From assembly GCA_913045395.1 (NCBI GenBank), contig CAJWPV010000054.1:1-8008 (forward strand): 8,008 nt of DNA, read 5' to 3'. The notes under the pieces are model-generated. The model ran no database searches, had not been told where the DNA came from, and saw only the letters and a program-made list of their open reading frames with translations. The first letter of the stretch is position 1, and every line of letters starts with the position of its first letter. The stretch comes from an uncultured Verrucomicrobiota bacterium. Its GTDB lineage: Bacteria; Verrucomicrobiota; Verrucomicrobiia; Limisphaerales; UBA1096. The position numbers were made by a program, and so were the translations under genes. Below are positions 1 through 6,991 of this stretch, in pieces.

Positions 1-394
1 ACAGGCTGGCGCTGGTGAGGAAGCATGAGGCACATTGTGCGTGTACATCTGTGCCAGGTTGAAAGACTCGGTCCATACCGGTGATCAGCGTGACCTTGTC
101 TTTTACCTTCGCAAGCGGTTTCATTGTCGGGGTCAGCTCGAGTGGCCGTAGGCCGACAGGAATTCGTGCGTCGTTTGATAGCGCCTTGCGGTTGGAGGTG
201 AACTTGGGAACGGCCGCATTCGCCTCGCCCGGGAAAAAGCCGCGCCGCACTACGCCGATGGGTACATAGAACCATGCGCACCGCAGGGCTGGAGCCTTAG
301 TTTGGGCCGCCTTCCCAAGGCTCTCCAGCCAAGGTAATGCCAAGGCAGCACCCCCTATTCCATGCAAAAAGGATCGTCTTGAAGTGTTCATCAT
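1..394 (-). CDS. DUF1552 family exported protein, N-terminal part (runs off the left edge)
   Basis: The reverse strand is open from an ATG at 394-392 to the window edge and gives 131 residues without a stop. The N-terminus carries a Tat-type leader: SRRSFLHG at residues 5-12, then a short hydrophobic stretch ending ALALPWLES. This SRR-x-FL plus ALPWLES pattern is typical of DUF1552 proteins of planctomycetes and verrucomicrobia. The mature start CAWFYVPIGV (39-48) and the later VKDKVTLITGMD block (97-108) fit the same family. A conserved-looking histidine follows at 118 in VHAQCASCFLT, with an unusual CxxC (C121, C124). The start codon directly follows the stop of the upstream cytochrome gene, so the two are almost certainly cotranscribed. 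A second ATG sits one codon in (391-389), and no clear ribosome binding site is seen. Most of the protein, roughly 300 residues by family norm, lies outside the window. The family's biochemical function is not established. Confidence 0.9.
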   Translation of the reverse strand, partial: MMNTSRRSFLHGIGGAALALPWLESLGKAAQTKAPALRCAWFYVPIGVVRRGFFPGEANAAVPKFTSNRKALSNDARIPVGLRPLELTPTMKPLAKVKDKVTLITGMDRVFQPGTDVHAQCASCFLTSASL

Positions 395-2458
395 TTATTT
401 CAGTGAAGTTTTTTTATTCTTTTTGACGGGCTTCATTTGTGCCGCACTGGCCCTGCCAATAAACGGCGCACTTTGGGTCACCTCATGAATCAACTTTTGC
501 ATATTGTAATCTGTGTCAACAGTATTAGAAACAATCCGATCAAGAGCTGGAGTATCGGTCGCTGCAATTTTACGCCCTAGAGCATAGGAGAGCATATGGG
601 AGGCAAAGGCTCGGGTAAAGCGATCCTTCTCTGCCAAGATAGCATCCTTGAATTCCAACACATCGTGAAAGCTATGTTTCTGGAACAGAACGCCGGCAGG
701 ATTCACCTCCTGCCCGTCTTCATACCGGTCACGCCATCGGCCAACAGGATCGAAATTCTCCAGAGCAAAACCAAGAGGATCGATCTTGGCATGGCAACCA
801 GCACAGTCTGCTCGTTCACGATGTGCTGCAAACCTTTCACGCAAGGTTAGTTTTCTTCCCTTTAATTCCTGTTTGCTTAGTTCCGGCACATTGGCTGGTG
901 GCGCTTCGGGCGGTGCATTGAAAATCACAGCGGAAACCCACGCTCCCCGCGTGATGGGCTTGGTTTGATCTGGCCCTGAGGTCATGGTCATTACCGCTGC
1001 AGTGGTAATCACGCCGCCTTGCCGGCGATCGGTTAACCGCTGGCGCTTAAATTGCATCGTTACTGGTCCGCCGATTTTACCGTTTGGCTCTTCGCCATAC
1101 CAATTGCGCAAGCGTGCGGATCGATAGGTAAACTCGGAGTCAATCAATTCAAGGATCGATCGGTTCTCGATAAGGATCGCCTCAAAAAGCAACAAGGGTT
1201 CCATCATCATGTCCATGCTCGTGCGGTAGTTCGGTGCTGCATAATAAAAATCTGCATAGATTTTTTCATCGGGCAAGGACGACACAATGCGTTCCAGTTG
1301 CAACCATTGTGTAGGGAAGCTATCACAAAATCTCTTTAGTTTAGGGTTCGCCAGCATGCGGTTGACCTGCTGCTCCAACATTTTGGGTTCGGACAACCTA
1401 CCGCTGCCGGCGACGCGTAGCAGTTCGTCATCCGGAATGCTTCCCCATAAAAAGAATGATAAACGCGAAGCCAATACATAACCACCCAGCTCCTCGATTC
1501 CATCGGTTGAGCCTGACTGGTCGTACAGATAAAGAAAACGCGGCGATGACAGCACCGCCGATGCCGCTTCTTTCATAGAGTCGGTAAATCCTAAACCCGA
1601 CTTAATCCGTGTAGAGACATGCCGCACGTAACGCTCCAGTAACCCCTCCCCTACCGGGCGGCGAAATGCTTTTGTCAAAAATCCTCGCAATCGTTCTCGA
1701 ATGACAGAATCTAGATCCGTCTCATTCTGGGGTGGTATAAAAAATGTTTGCCAAATACCGATGGTGCTTTCATCAAAATTCGGGCTTTGCACGATCCGGC
1801 GACTAAGTTTGAAAAACGCCTCCATCAACATTGGCGAGAGCGAAAGATGATCGCCACGATTATCGAAGCTATTCTCCGCACGTAGATCCTGAGGGAACGG
1901 CCCCACACCAGCCAATCGGGGCTCGATAAGCGCCGATTTACCCAATTGTCGACTGCTAACCGTGACCGAGTCAGGCATCTTTTTCATCTCGGCACGAAAA
2001 TAACCGGAGCGATCTCGCATCATTCGTTCCGGCAATGCAAACACCGAGACGTTGAGCTTAAACAAATCCTGGACAGCGTTGTTGTATTGAAAACGGTTCA
2101 TACGCCGGATGGGAGTAGCAGCGAATTCTTTGTCAGTGGCGGCAGCCGCATTCAGCAATTTCCGTAGCTCTTGTATCGCTAACGCTCGATCCTTTGGCTT
2201 CAGTGCTGGTTCCTTTTCCGGAGGCATTTCGCGTTTGTCCAGCATCTCGATGATCACATGCAACAGTTCCAAATCTGACGTTAAATCGGCAGCACTACGA
2301 ATCTTCAGAAGGTTGACTTTCCCTTTGACCTTGCCGTCTTTCCCGTGGCACTTGATACAGCTTTGCTGAAAGAGTTTCAGCGCTGAATTTTCTTCGGCTG
2401 CCTGCCCCGCGCATATCAAAAATGTTGCCGCGGCTGATGTGATTAGCAGGTGTTTCAT
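395..2458 (-). CDS. DUF1592-family diheme c-type cytochrome, 687 aa (PSCyt1-DUF1587-DUF1595-DUF1592-DUF1588-DUF1585)
   Basis: This is a complete exported protein. Residues 1-20 form a Sec signal peptide, with likely cleavage after GQA. A PSCyt1-like cytochrome module follows, with CIKCH (C34, C37, H38) and the usual REMPP (76-80). Then come DUF1587 (about 117-225, RRMNRFQYNNAVQDL), DUF1595 (about 253-312, AFRRPVGEGLLERYV), DUF1592 (about 325-452, SRLSFFLWGSIPDDEL), DUF1588 (about 478-578, with a second haem motif CAGCH at 552-556 followed by KIDPLGFALENFDPVGRW) and DUF1585 (about 600-666, SYALGRKI). The DUF1587 region is longer than usual: about 50 residues separate the LFKLN and FDNRGDHLSLSP blocks. 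A lysine-rich tail (676-687) follows the last domain. The stretch GAAGAGGA directly abuts the ATG, close for a ribosome binding site. A periplasmic electron-transfer role is inferred from the two CxxCH motifs; substrate and partner are unknown. It is the first gene of a unit with the following DUF1552 gene. Confidence 0.95.
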   Translation of the reverse strand: MKHLLITSAAATFLICAGQAAEENSALKLFQQSCIKCHGKDGKVKGKVNLLKIRSAADLTSDLELLHVIIEMLDKREMPPEKEPALKPKDRALAIQELRKLLNAAAATDKEFAATPIRRMNRFQYNNAVQDLFKLNVSVFALPERMMRDRSGYFRAEMKKMPDSVTVSSRQLGKSALIEPRLAGVGPFPQDLRAENSFDNRGDHLSLSPMLMEAFFKLSRRIVQSPNFDESTIGIWQTFFIPPQNETDLDSVIRERLRGFLTKAFRRPVGEGLLERYVRHVSTRIKSGLGFTDSMKEAASAVLSSPRFLYLYDQSGSTDGIEELGGYVLASRLSFFLWGSIPDDELLRVAGSGRLSEPKMLEQQVNRMLANPKLKRFCDSFPTQWLQLERIVSSLPDEKIYADFYYAAPNYRTSMDMMMEPLLLFEAILIENRSILELIDSEFTYRSARLRNWYGEEPNGKIGGPVTMQFKRQRLTDRRQGGVITTAAVMTMTSGPDQTKPITRGAWVSAVIFNAPPEAPPANVPELSKQELKGRKLTLRERFAAHRERADCAGCHAKIDPLGFALENFDPVGRWRDRYEDGQEVNPAGVLFQKHSFHDVLEFKDAILAEKDRFTRAFASHMLSYALGRKIAATDTPALDRIVSNTVDTDYNMQKLIHEVTQSAPFIGRASAAQMKPVKKNKKTSLK

Positions 2459-2778
2459 TCCTCTTCAGCTTTCAATTCACCCCCATTTATTTTGGCTCGC
2501 CTGTGGGCGACAAGCTATCCCATCAAGCCCGGAATGCTGCAAGCCGAAAACTGCTGAACCAGTTAGTGGCATCCCCGAGCCGGTGAAAACCTGTGCTGGC
2601 CGAGTTCCTCCAAACCGTGCCTTCCCATTCCGATCCATTCGGGCAGCAATATGCTGATTGAGGGATTCAAGGTTTTCGTCCGGGTTAGTTGTTGACGTAT
2701 CCACGCTTGGCCAAGCGCTTAGCCATGTGGCTTTGCGTCGTTAGGATGCCTTGACTGGGAGGCGGGGTCGGGGGAAGG
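2459..2778. promoter_or_regulatory. Divergent intergenic region between the two cytochrome units
   Basis: This 320-base gap separates two genes that start on opposite strands, so promoters for both units are expected here. No convincing -35/-10 pair is visible in either direction. TTGACG (2692-2697) and TTGACT (2751-2756) resemble -35 elements on the plus strand but lack a good -10 at the right distance. The clearest structure is a perfect 14-base palindrome at 2704-2717. A small hairpin (TCGCC at 2497-2501 with GGCGA at 2506-2510) lies about 40 bases ahead of the minus-strand start. A 75-codon open frame (2704-2477, minus) also lies here, but I do not recognise it. PVC bacteria often use promoters unlike the E. 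coli consensus, so the lack of a match says little. Confidence 0.6.
2704..2717. repeat. Perfect 14-bp palindrome CGCTTGGCCAAGCG, candidate operator
   Basis: The sequence reads identically on both strands and has no spacer. It sits 62 bases before the plus-strand cytochrome ATG and about 250 bases from the minus-strand one, just downstream of TTGACG. A dyad in the gap between two divergent genes would fit a dimeric regulator site. Against this, its half-site CGCTTGGCC also occurs eight times inside the downstream coding sequence, and a 12-base version (GCTTGGCCAAGC) occurs at 4097-4108, so it may belong to a local word bias rather than an operator. Confidence 0.4.
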
Positions 2779-5700
2779 ATGCCGGCTGTAACCTGTTTTG
2801 GGCGAGTCATGCCGTACTTCTCTGATTACTTCGGCCGTCGGCCAGTTTTTTTGCTAATGCTGCTTTTCAGTTTGTCGCTTGGCGTAGTCTCATCGCTTGG
2901 CCAGTCGGCTGACTTGGACAAGGCTTACCGGGCTGAGGTTCGGCCGTTACTGGATCAATTCTGTTTTGACTGTCATGCGGACGATGACACTGAAGCAGAC
3001 ATTGATCTCGATTCGTTCCAATCAGCCGATGATATCCGGCGTAACACAAAGGTTTGGATCAAAGTCGATGACATGCTCTTGAGCCGACAGATGCCGCCGA
3101 AAAAATCCGATCAGCCGAGCGATGCGCAGCGCGGGAAACTGCAAAAGTGGGTGCACGCTTTTCTACTCGAGGAAGCCAAGGCTCGAGCGGGCGACCCTGG
3201 AGAGGTCGTTCTTCGGAGGCTAAATAACGACGAGTATAACTACTCCGTCCGAGACCTTACCGGAGTTGCCTCACTGAATCCGACCCGCGAGTTCCCGGTC
3301 GACGGTGCCGCGGGTGAAGGGTTTACGAATGCCGGTGATGCGTTGGTGATGTCGCCCGCGCTCGTGAGCAAATTCCTTGATGCCGGCAAGGAGGTTGCGC
3401 AACACGCGGTATTATTACCGGACGGCATCCGGTTTTCGAAATACCTCACCGAACGCGATCGTGCTGACGATTTGATGAATAGAATCCAGAGATTTTATGC
3501 GAAGTACATGGATACAGGCAGCAACGCCGGTGACAATTGGGACGACTCCGCAGAGGCCAAGGCGAGCGTGATCAATCGCAACGGCAGTATTCCGATTGAG
3601 CATTATTTCGCCGCGACGCTGGAGGAGCGTGATGCCTTGTCCAAGGGCGAAAAGTCAATTGCGGCGGTCACCGAGGCGCGTGGACTCAATGCGAAGTATC
3701 TCGGCCTGCTGTGGGTGATGCTCAATCGAAACAGCGACCCGGATGGTTCCTTTTTGCTTAACAATATCCGTAAGCGTTGGCGGGCGACAAGGGATGGCAA
3801 CCATATGCCGATCGTGGAGGAAGTTCGACGGTGGCAACAGGTTCTGTGGCGCTTTGATCCGATCGGTCATATCGGTAGGGCGGGCGGGCCAACGGCGTGG
3901 ATGAACCCGGAAAATATGATACGCACGACCGCGGATTTCAATTTAGAGCTCAAACGGTCGGCAGACGGGGGCGATGTGTTAGTTTACCTCGCCGCCAGCG
4001 ATGTGGGTGATGGGAACGAGCACGATTTTGTGCGTTGGCGCAATCCGCGCCTGGTGGGTGGAGGAAAGGCGGATCTCTCGATGCGGGATGTGCCGGGCTT
4101 GGCCAAGCGCCTGGCCAAGTTACGCCGCAAGACTCTGGACAATACAGCCAAGTTCCTCGCTGCGGCCGCGGAGGTCACCAGCGACGAACCGGACGTTGCC
4201 GCCCTGGCCAAGCGGCATGAGGTGGATGCCGTCACGCTCGGTGCCTGGCTGGATTATCTGGCGCTTGGCCCCGGAGGACCGGTGGTGATCGATGGGTTGT
4301 TCACTCGGAAAATGCTGAACAGTGGTGGTTACGATTTTGTGAACGGTTGGGGAACCCCTGGTACCCCGTCCGTGGCGGCTAACTCGTCCGACTCGGAAGT
4401 ACGCATCCCCGGCACAGCGCGGCCGCATACGGTGGTGGCGCATCCGTCACCCACGGCATTTGTTGCGGTTGGCTGGCGCAGCCCGATCGATGGCATCGTG
4501 TCGGTGTCGGCCAAGATCGCCGACGCGCACAGTTGCGGCAACGGCGTCGAGTGGTGGGTGCAGTATCGGACCAGTCGGAAGGTGGGCAATCTTGGGCACG
4601 GCGAATTCGAGGTGAACGGCTCCTCGGGGATGACCGCCAAAACCGTGTCAGTGCAGGAAGGCGAGGTGATCCTGATCGCTATTGGGCCCAGGCAGGGCAA
4701 TCATTCGTGCGATCTGACACAGATCGACATGACTATCACCGAGACCAGCGGTGACAAGCGCGTGTGGGATGTGGCCAAGGACATTTCCAGGAACATCCTC
4801 GGGGGCAACCCACTGAAAGACAGTCATGGTCATGCCGGAGTCTGGTATTTTTTCAGCGGCAACGTCGCGGACGTGACCAAGGTGTCCGGCGGTATGATGA
4901 CCGTGCCGACCGGTTCGCTGCTTTCGAGTTGGAAGGCTGAGACGAACGCGGCCAAGCGCGCCGGTTTGGCCAAGCGCATCGAGGCAGTGGCCACAGGCGC
5001 GGAGATCCCCGGGCCCGGCTCGCCTGACGCGATACTGTTGCAGCATCTCCAAAAAATCTCGGTGCCCAGGCGTTTTGAGAGCGTGCTCAAAACGATAGTG
5101 CCAGACGAGCGGTTTGGAAAACATCCGCTTGGCCAACCGGTTGTTACGGCGGATTTAATCTCGAAGGCGCCGTCGATTGTCGAGTTGCGGATTCCGGCGG
5201 AGTTGGCCGAGGGCCGAACGCTGGTATTGTCCGGCGAACTCGAACCGGAGCACGGCGAGAAGGGCAGTGTCCAACTGACGGCCAGCATGACCAAGCCGGA
5301 GGCAAATGAACTATCTCCGGGACGTTCCATCATCGTTGCGGCTGGCAGTGATTCGGAGAAGCGATTGATTGCTGGATTGGATGATTTTCGGGACCTGTTT
5401 CCTGCCTCGCTCTGCTATCCGCGAATTGTGCCGGTGGACGAGGTGGTGACCATTGCGCTTTACCACCGTGAGGACGAACCTTTACAGCGACTGATGCTCG
5501 ATGAGGCGGGGAAAACCGAGCTCGACCGATTGTGGGACGAGCTGATCTATGTTTCCAAGGAGCCACTCAAGCTTGTAGTTTCGCATGAGCAGAATGCGGC
5601 CTTTGCCACGCAGGACCGGCCGGACATGGTAGTAGCCTTTGCCCCCATGAGGAATCCGATCCGTAAGCAGGCGAATGCATTCCGCAAACGGCTCGAGGCT

Positions 5701-6793
5701 GATGAGCCCAAGCACCTTTATGAGGTGCTGCAGTTTGCCGATCGTGCTTGGCGCCGGCCGTTGACAGGCGAAGAACAGGAAAATTTGCGGATGTTGTATC
5801 GTGGTCTGCGCGAGCAGGAAATTGCCCACGAGAAGGCGATTCAGTTGACGATCGCCCGGGTGCTAACTTCGCCGGCATTCCTTTATCGACGCGAACAGCC
5901 GGGAGGCGGTGCCAAGCCGGAGGTGGTTTCGAGCTATGAGCAGGCAGCTCGGCTCAGTTACTTTTTGTGGTCATCGTTGCCGGACAAGGAGTTGCGGCAG
6001 GCTTCGGAGGAAGGCGAACTGGCCAACGAAAAAACTCTACTGGCGCAGACGCGTCGGATGCTTCGCGACTCACGCACACGGCGCATGGCCGAGCAGTTCG
6101 CCTGTCAATGGCTTCACATTAGCGGTTTTAACCAAAACAACGACAAGAACGTGAAGCTCTACCCGGAGTTTCCTGAATTGCGTGGAGCCATGTATGAGGA
6201 GTCGGTGCGGTTTTTCGAGGACATGTTTCGCAACAATGGCTCGGTGATCGATCTGCTCGACGCCGATCATGCGTTCTTGAACGAGCGTCTGGCCGGGCAT
6301 TACGGGATTGACGGCGTGAGCGGCGATGAGTGGCGCAAGGTTGAGGGTGTGAAGGCCAGTGGGCGCGGTGGTGTGCTCGGCTTGGCCACGGTATTGGCGA
6401 CCAACTCCGGCGCGTCGCGCACGAGCCCGATCCTGCGTGGAAACTGGATTTACGAGACGCTGCTTGGCGAACGACTGCCGAGGCCACCAGCCAATGTGCC
6501 GGATTTGCCTGAAAGAGTGCCGGAAGGTTTGACCGCCCGCGAGTTGATCGAGAGGCACAGCTCTGAGCCCGGTTGCGCCAAGTGCCATGAGCTCATCGAC
6601 CCATACGGTTTTGCGCTGGAGCGCTACGACACCATCGGCCGGTTGCGACCCAATTCGATCAATACTAGCACCAGCCTGACCAACGGCACTGTCTTTGAGG
6701 GCATCGACGGACTGAGGCACTATTTGGTCGGCGAGCGGCTCGACGATGTGCTGAAGCAGTTTTGTCGCAAACTGCTCGGCTACGCGCTTGGCC
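2704..6793. repeat. Ten dispersed copies of the 9-mer CGCTTGGCC (both orientations)
   Basis: Forward copies start at 2704, 2894, 4262, 5126 and 6785. Reverse-complement copies (GGCCAAGCG) start at 2709, 4101, 4206, 4950 and 4968. The first of each overlap to form the intergenic palindrome; the other eight lie inside the 1388-residue gene. In the gene the word keeps one frame per orientation: reverse copies always encode Ala-Lys-Arg, forward copies always Leu-Gly. I found no copy in 1-2700 or after 6793 by eye. Codon preference may explain part of this. Confidence 0.6.
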
Positions 6794-6945
6794 GTGAGGT
6801 GCAATTGTCCGATTTGATGTTACTCGAGGAAATGCAGCGGCGGCTCAAGGTGAATGGCTACCGGTTCAACGAGGCGGTTGAAGCGATAGTCAAAAGCCCG
6901 CAGTTCCGAAAAATTCGAGGGCGATTGGCTGAAAATGAGGGTTGA
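2779..6945 (+). CDS. Long DUF1592-family diheme c-type cytochrome with large central insertion, 1388 aa
   Basis: N-terminal Sec signal: hydrophobic run at residues 23-40 (VFLLMLLFSLSLG), likely cut near G41. PSCyt1-like module with CFDCH (62-66) and RQMPP (103-107); DUF1587 at about 143-205 (RRLNNDEYNYSVRDL). The C-terminal block is DUF1595 (about 974-1037), DUF1592 (about 1050-1178, ARLSYFLWSSLPDKEL), DUF1588 (about 1193-1290, haem motif CAKCH at 1266-1270, then ELIDPYGFALERYD) and DUF1585 (about 1305-1378). Between DUF1587 and DUF1595 lie about 750 residues absent from the 687-residue neighbour. They include a helical stretch with WLDYL (490-494), a probable beta-rich domain (about 540-657) with two HSC motifs, and the block LFPASLCYPRIVPVDEVVT (873-891). 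From memory, long versions like this exist in PVC genomes. The start could instead be M11 (base 2809), giving a more usual signal length; a G-rich GGGGGAAGG abuts the 2779 ATG. Likely periplasmic and haem-bearing; substrate unknown. Confidence 0.93.
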   Translation: MPAVTCFGRVMPYFSDYFGRRPVFLLMLLFSLSLGVVSSLGQSADLDKAYRAEVRPLLDQFCFDCHADDDTEADIDLDSFQSADDIRRNTKVWIKVDDMLLSRQMPPKKSDQPSDAQRGKLQKWVHAFLLEEAKARAGDPGEVVLRRLNNDEYNYSVRDLTGVASLNPTREFPVDGAAGEGFTNAGDALVMSPALVSKFLDAGKEVAQHAVLLPDGIRFSKYLTERDRADDLMNRIQRFYAKYMDTGSNAGDNWDDSAEAKASVINRNGSIPIEHYFAATLEERDALSKGEKSIAAVTEARGLNAKYLGLLWVMLNRNSDPDGSFLLNNIRKRWRATRDGNHMPIVEEVRRWQQVLWRFDPIGHIGRAGGPTAWMNPENMIRTTADFNLELKRSADGGDVLVYLAASDVGDGNEHDFVRWRNPRLVGGGKADLSMRDVPGLAKRLAKLRRKTLDNTAKFLAAAAEVTSDEPDVAALAKRHEVDAVTLGAWLDYLALGPGGPVVIDGLFTRKMLNSGGYDFVNGWGTPGTPSVAANSSDSEVRIPGTARPHTVVAHPSPTAFVAVGWRSPIDGIVSVSAKIADAHSCGNGVEWWVQYRTSRKVGNLGHGEFEVNGSSGMTAKTVSVQEGEVILIAIGPRQGNHSCDLTQIDMTITETSGDKRVWDVAKDISRNILGGNPLKDSHGHAGVWYFFSGNVADVTKVSGGMMTVPTGSLLSSWKAETNAAKRAGLAKRIEAVATGAEIPGPGSPDAILLQHLQKISVPRRFESVLKTIVPDERFGKHPLGQPVVTADLISKAPSIVELRIPAELAEGRTLVLSGELEPEHGEKGSVQLTASMTKPEANELSPGRSIIVAAGSDSEKRLIAGLDDFRDLFPASLCYPRIVPVDEVVTIALYHREDEPLQRLMLDEAGKTELDRLWDELIYVSKEPLKLVVSHEQNAAFATQDRPDMVVAFAPMRNPIRKQANAFRKRLEADEPKHLYEVLQFADRAWRRPLTGEEQENLRMLYRGLREQEIAHEKAIQLTIARVLTSPAFLYRREQPGGGAKPEVVSSYEQAARLSYFLWSSLPDKELRQASEEGELANEKTLLAQTRRMLRDSRTRRMAEQFACQWLHISGFNQNNDKNVKLYPEFPELRGAMYEESVRFFEDMFRNNGSVIDLLDADHAFLNERLAGHYGIDGVSGDEWRKVEGVKASGRGGVLGLATVLATNSGASRTSPILRGNWIYETLLGERLPRPPANVPDLPERVPEGLTARELIERHSSEPGCAKCHELIDPYGFALERYDTIGRLRPNSINTSTSLTNGTVFEGIDGLRHYLVGERLDDVLKQFCRKLLGYALGREVQLSDLMLLEEMQRRLKVNGYRFNEAVEAIVKSPQFRKIRGRLAENEG

Positions 6946-6974
6946 TTGTTCTGCAGATCGTTTTAACACTAACC

Positions 6975-6980
6975 GAAGGA
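6975..6980 (+). promoter_or_regulatory. Ribosome binding site for the second DUF1552 gene
   Basis: GAAGGA lies 11 bases before the ATG at 6992, inside the 46-base gap after the long cytochrome gene. It favours 6992 over the in-frame ATG at 7001. No terminator-like hairpin is visible in this gap, which supports read-through from the cytochrome gene. Confidence 0.55.
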
Positions 6981-6991
6981 CTGAACTTGAA

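Noticed and set aside
81..269. 62-codon plus-strand open frame at the left end
   Set aside because: It is opposite the DUF1552 N-terminus on the minus strand, which has a clear Tat leader and family motifs.
2590..2661. Short plus-strand frame (23 codons) in the intergenic gap, considered as the end of a gene remnant
   Set aside because: It is bounded upstream by a stop at 2584-2586, is too short to judge and matches nothing I recognise.
2719..2747. Possible sigma-70 promoter (TTAGCC and TAGGAT with 17-base spacing)
   Set aside because: Only three and four of six positions match the consensus, which is expected by chance in a region this size.
4648..5333. Two overlapping minus-strand open frames of 162 and 167 codons
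   Set aside because: They overlap each other and are antisense to the central insertion of the long cytochrome. The plus frame is continuous and in frame with good family motifs on both sides.
6070..6804. 244-codon minus-strand open frame
   Set aside because: It lies fully opposite the DUF1592-DUF1588 region of the long cytochrome, whose conserved motifs and CAKCH are in the plus frame. It has no recognisable motif and is a shadow of high-GC coding sequence.
2779..6945. The 1388-residue gene as an artefact or recent fusion of two genes
   Set aside because: The frame is continuous, the flanking modules are in the usual order, and I recall long DUF1592 proteins of this kind in PVC bacteria. 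No second signal peptide or internal start is evident at the insertion borders.
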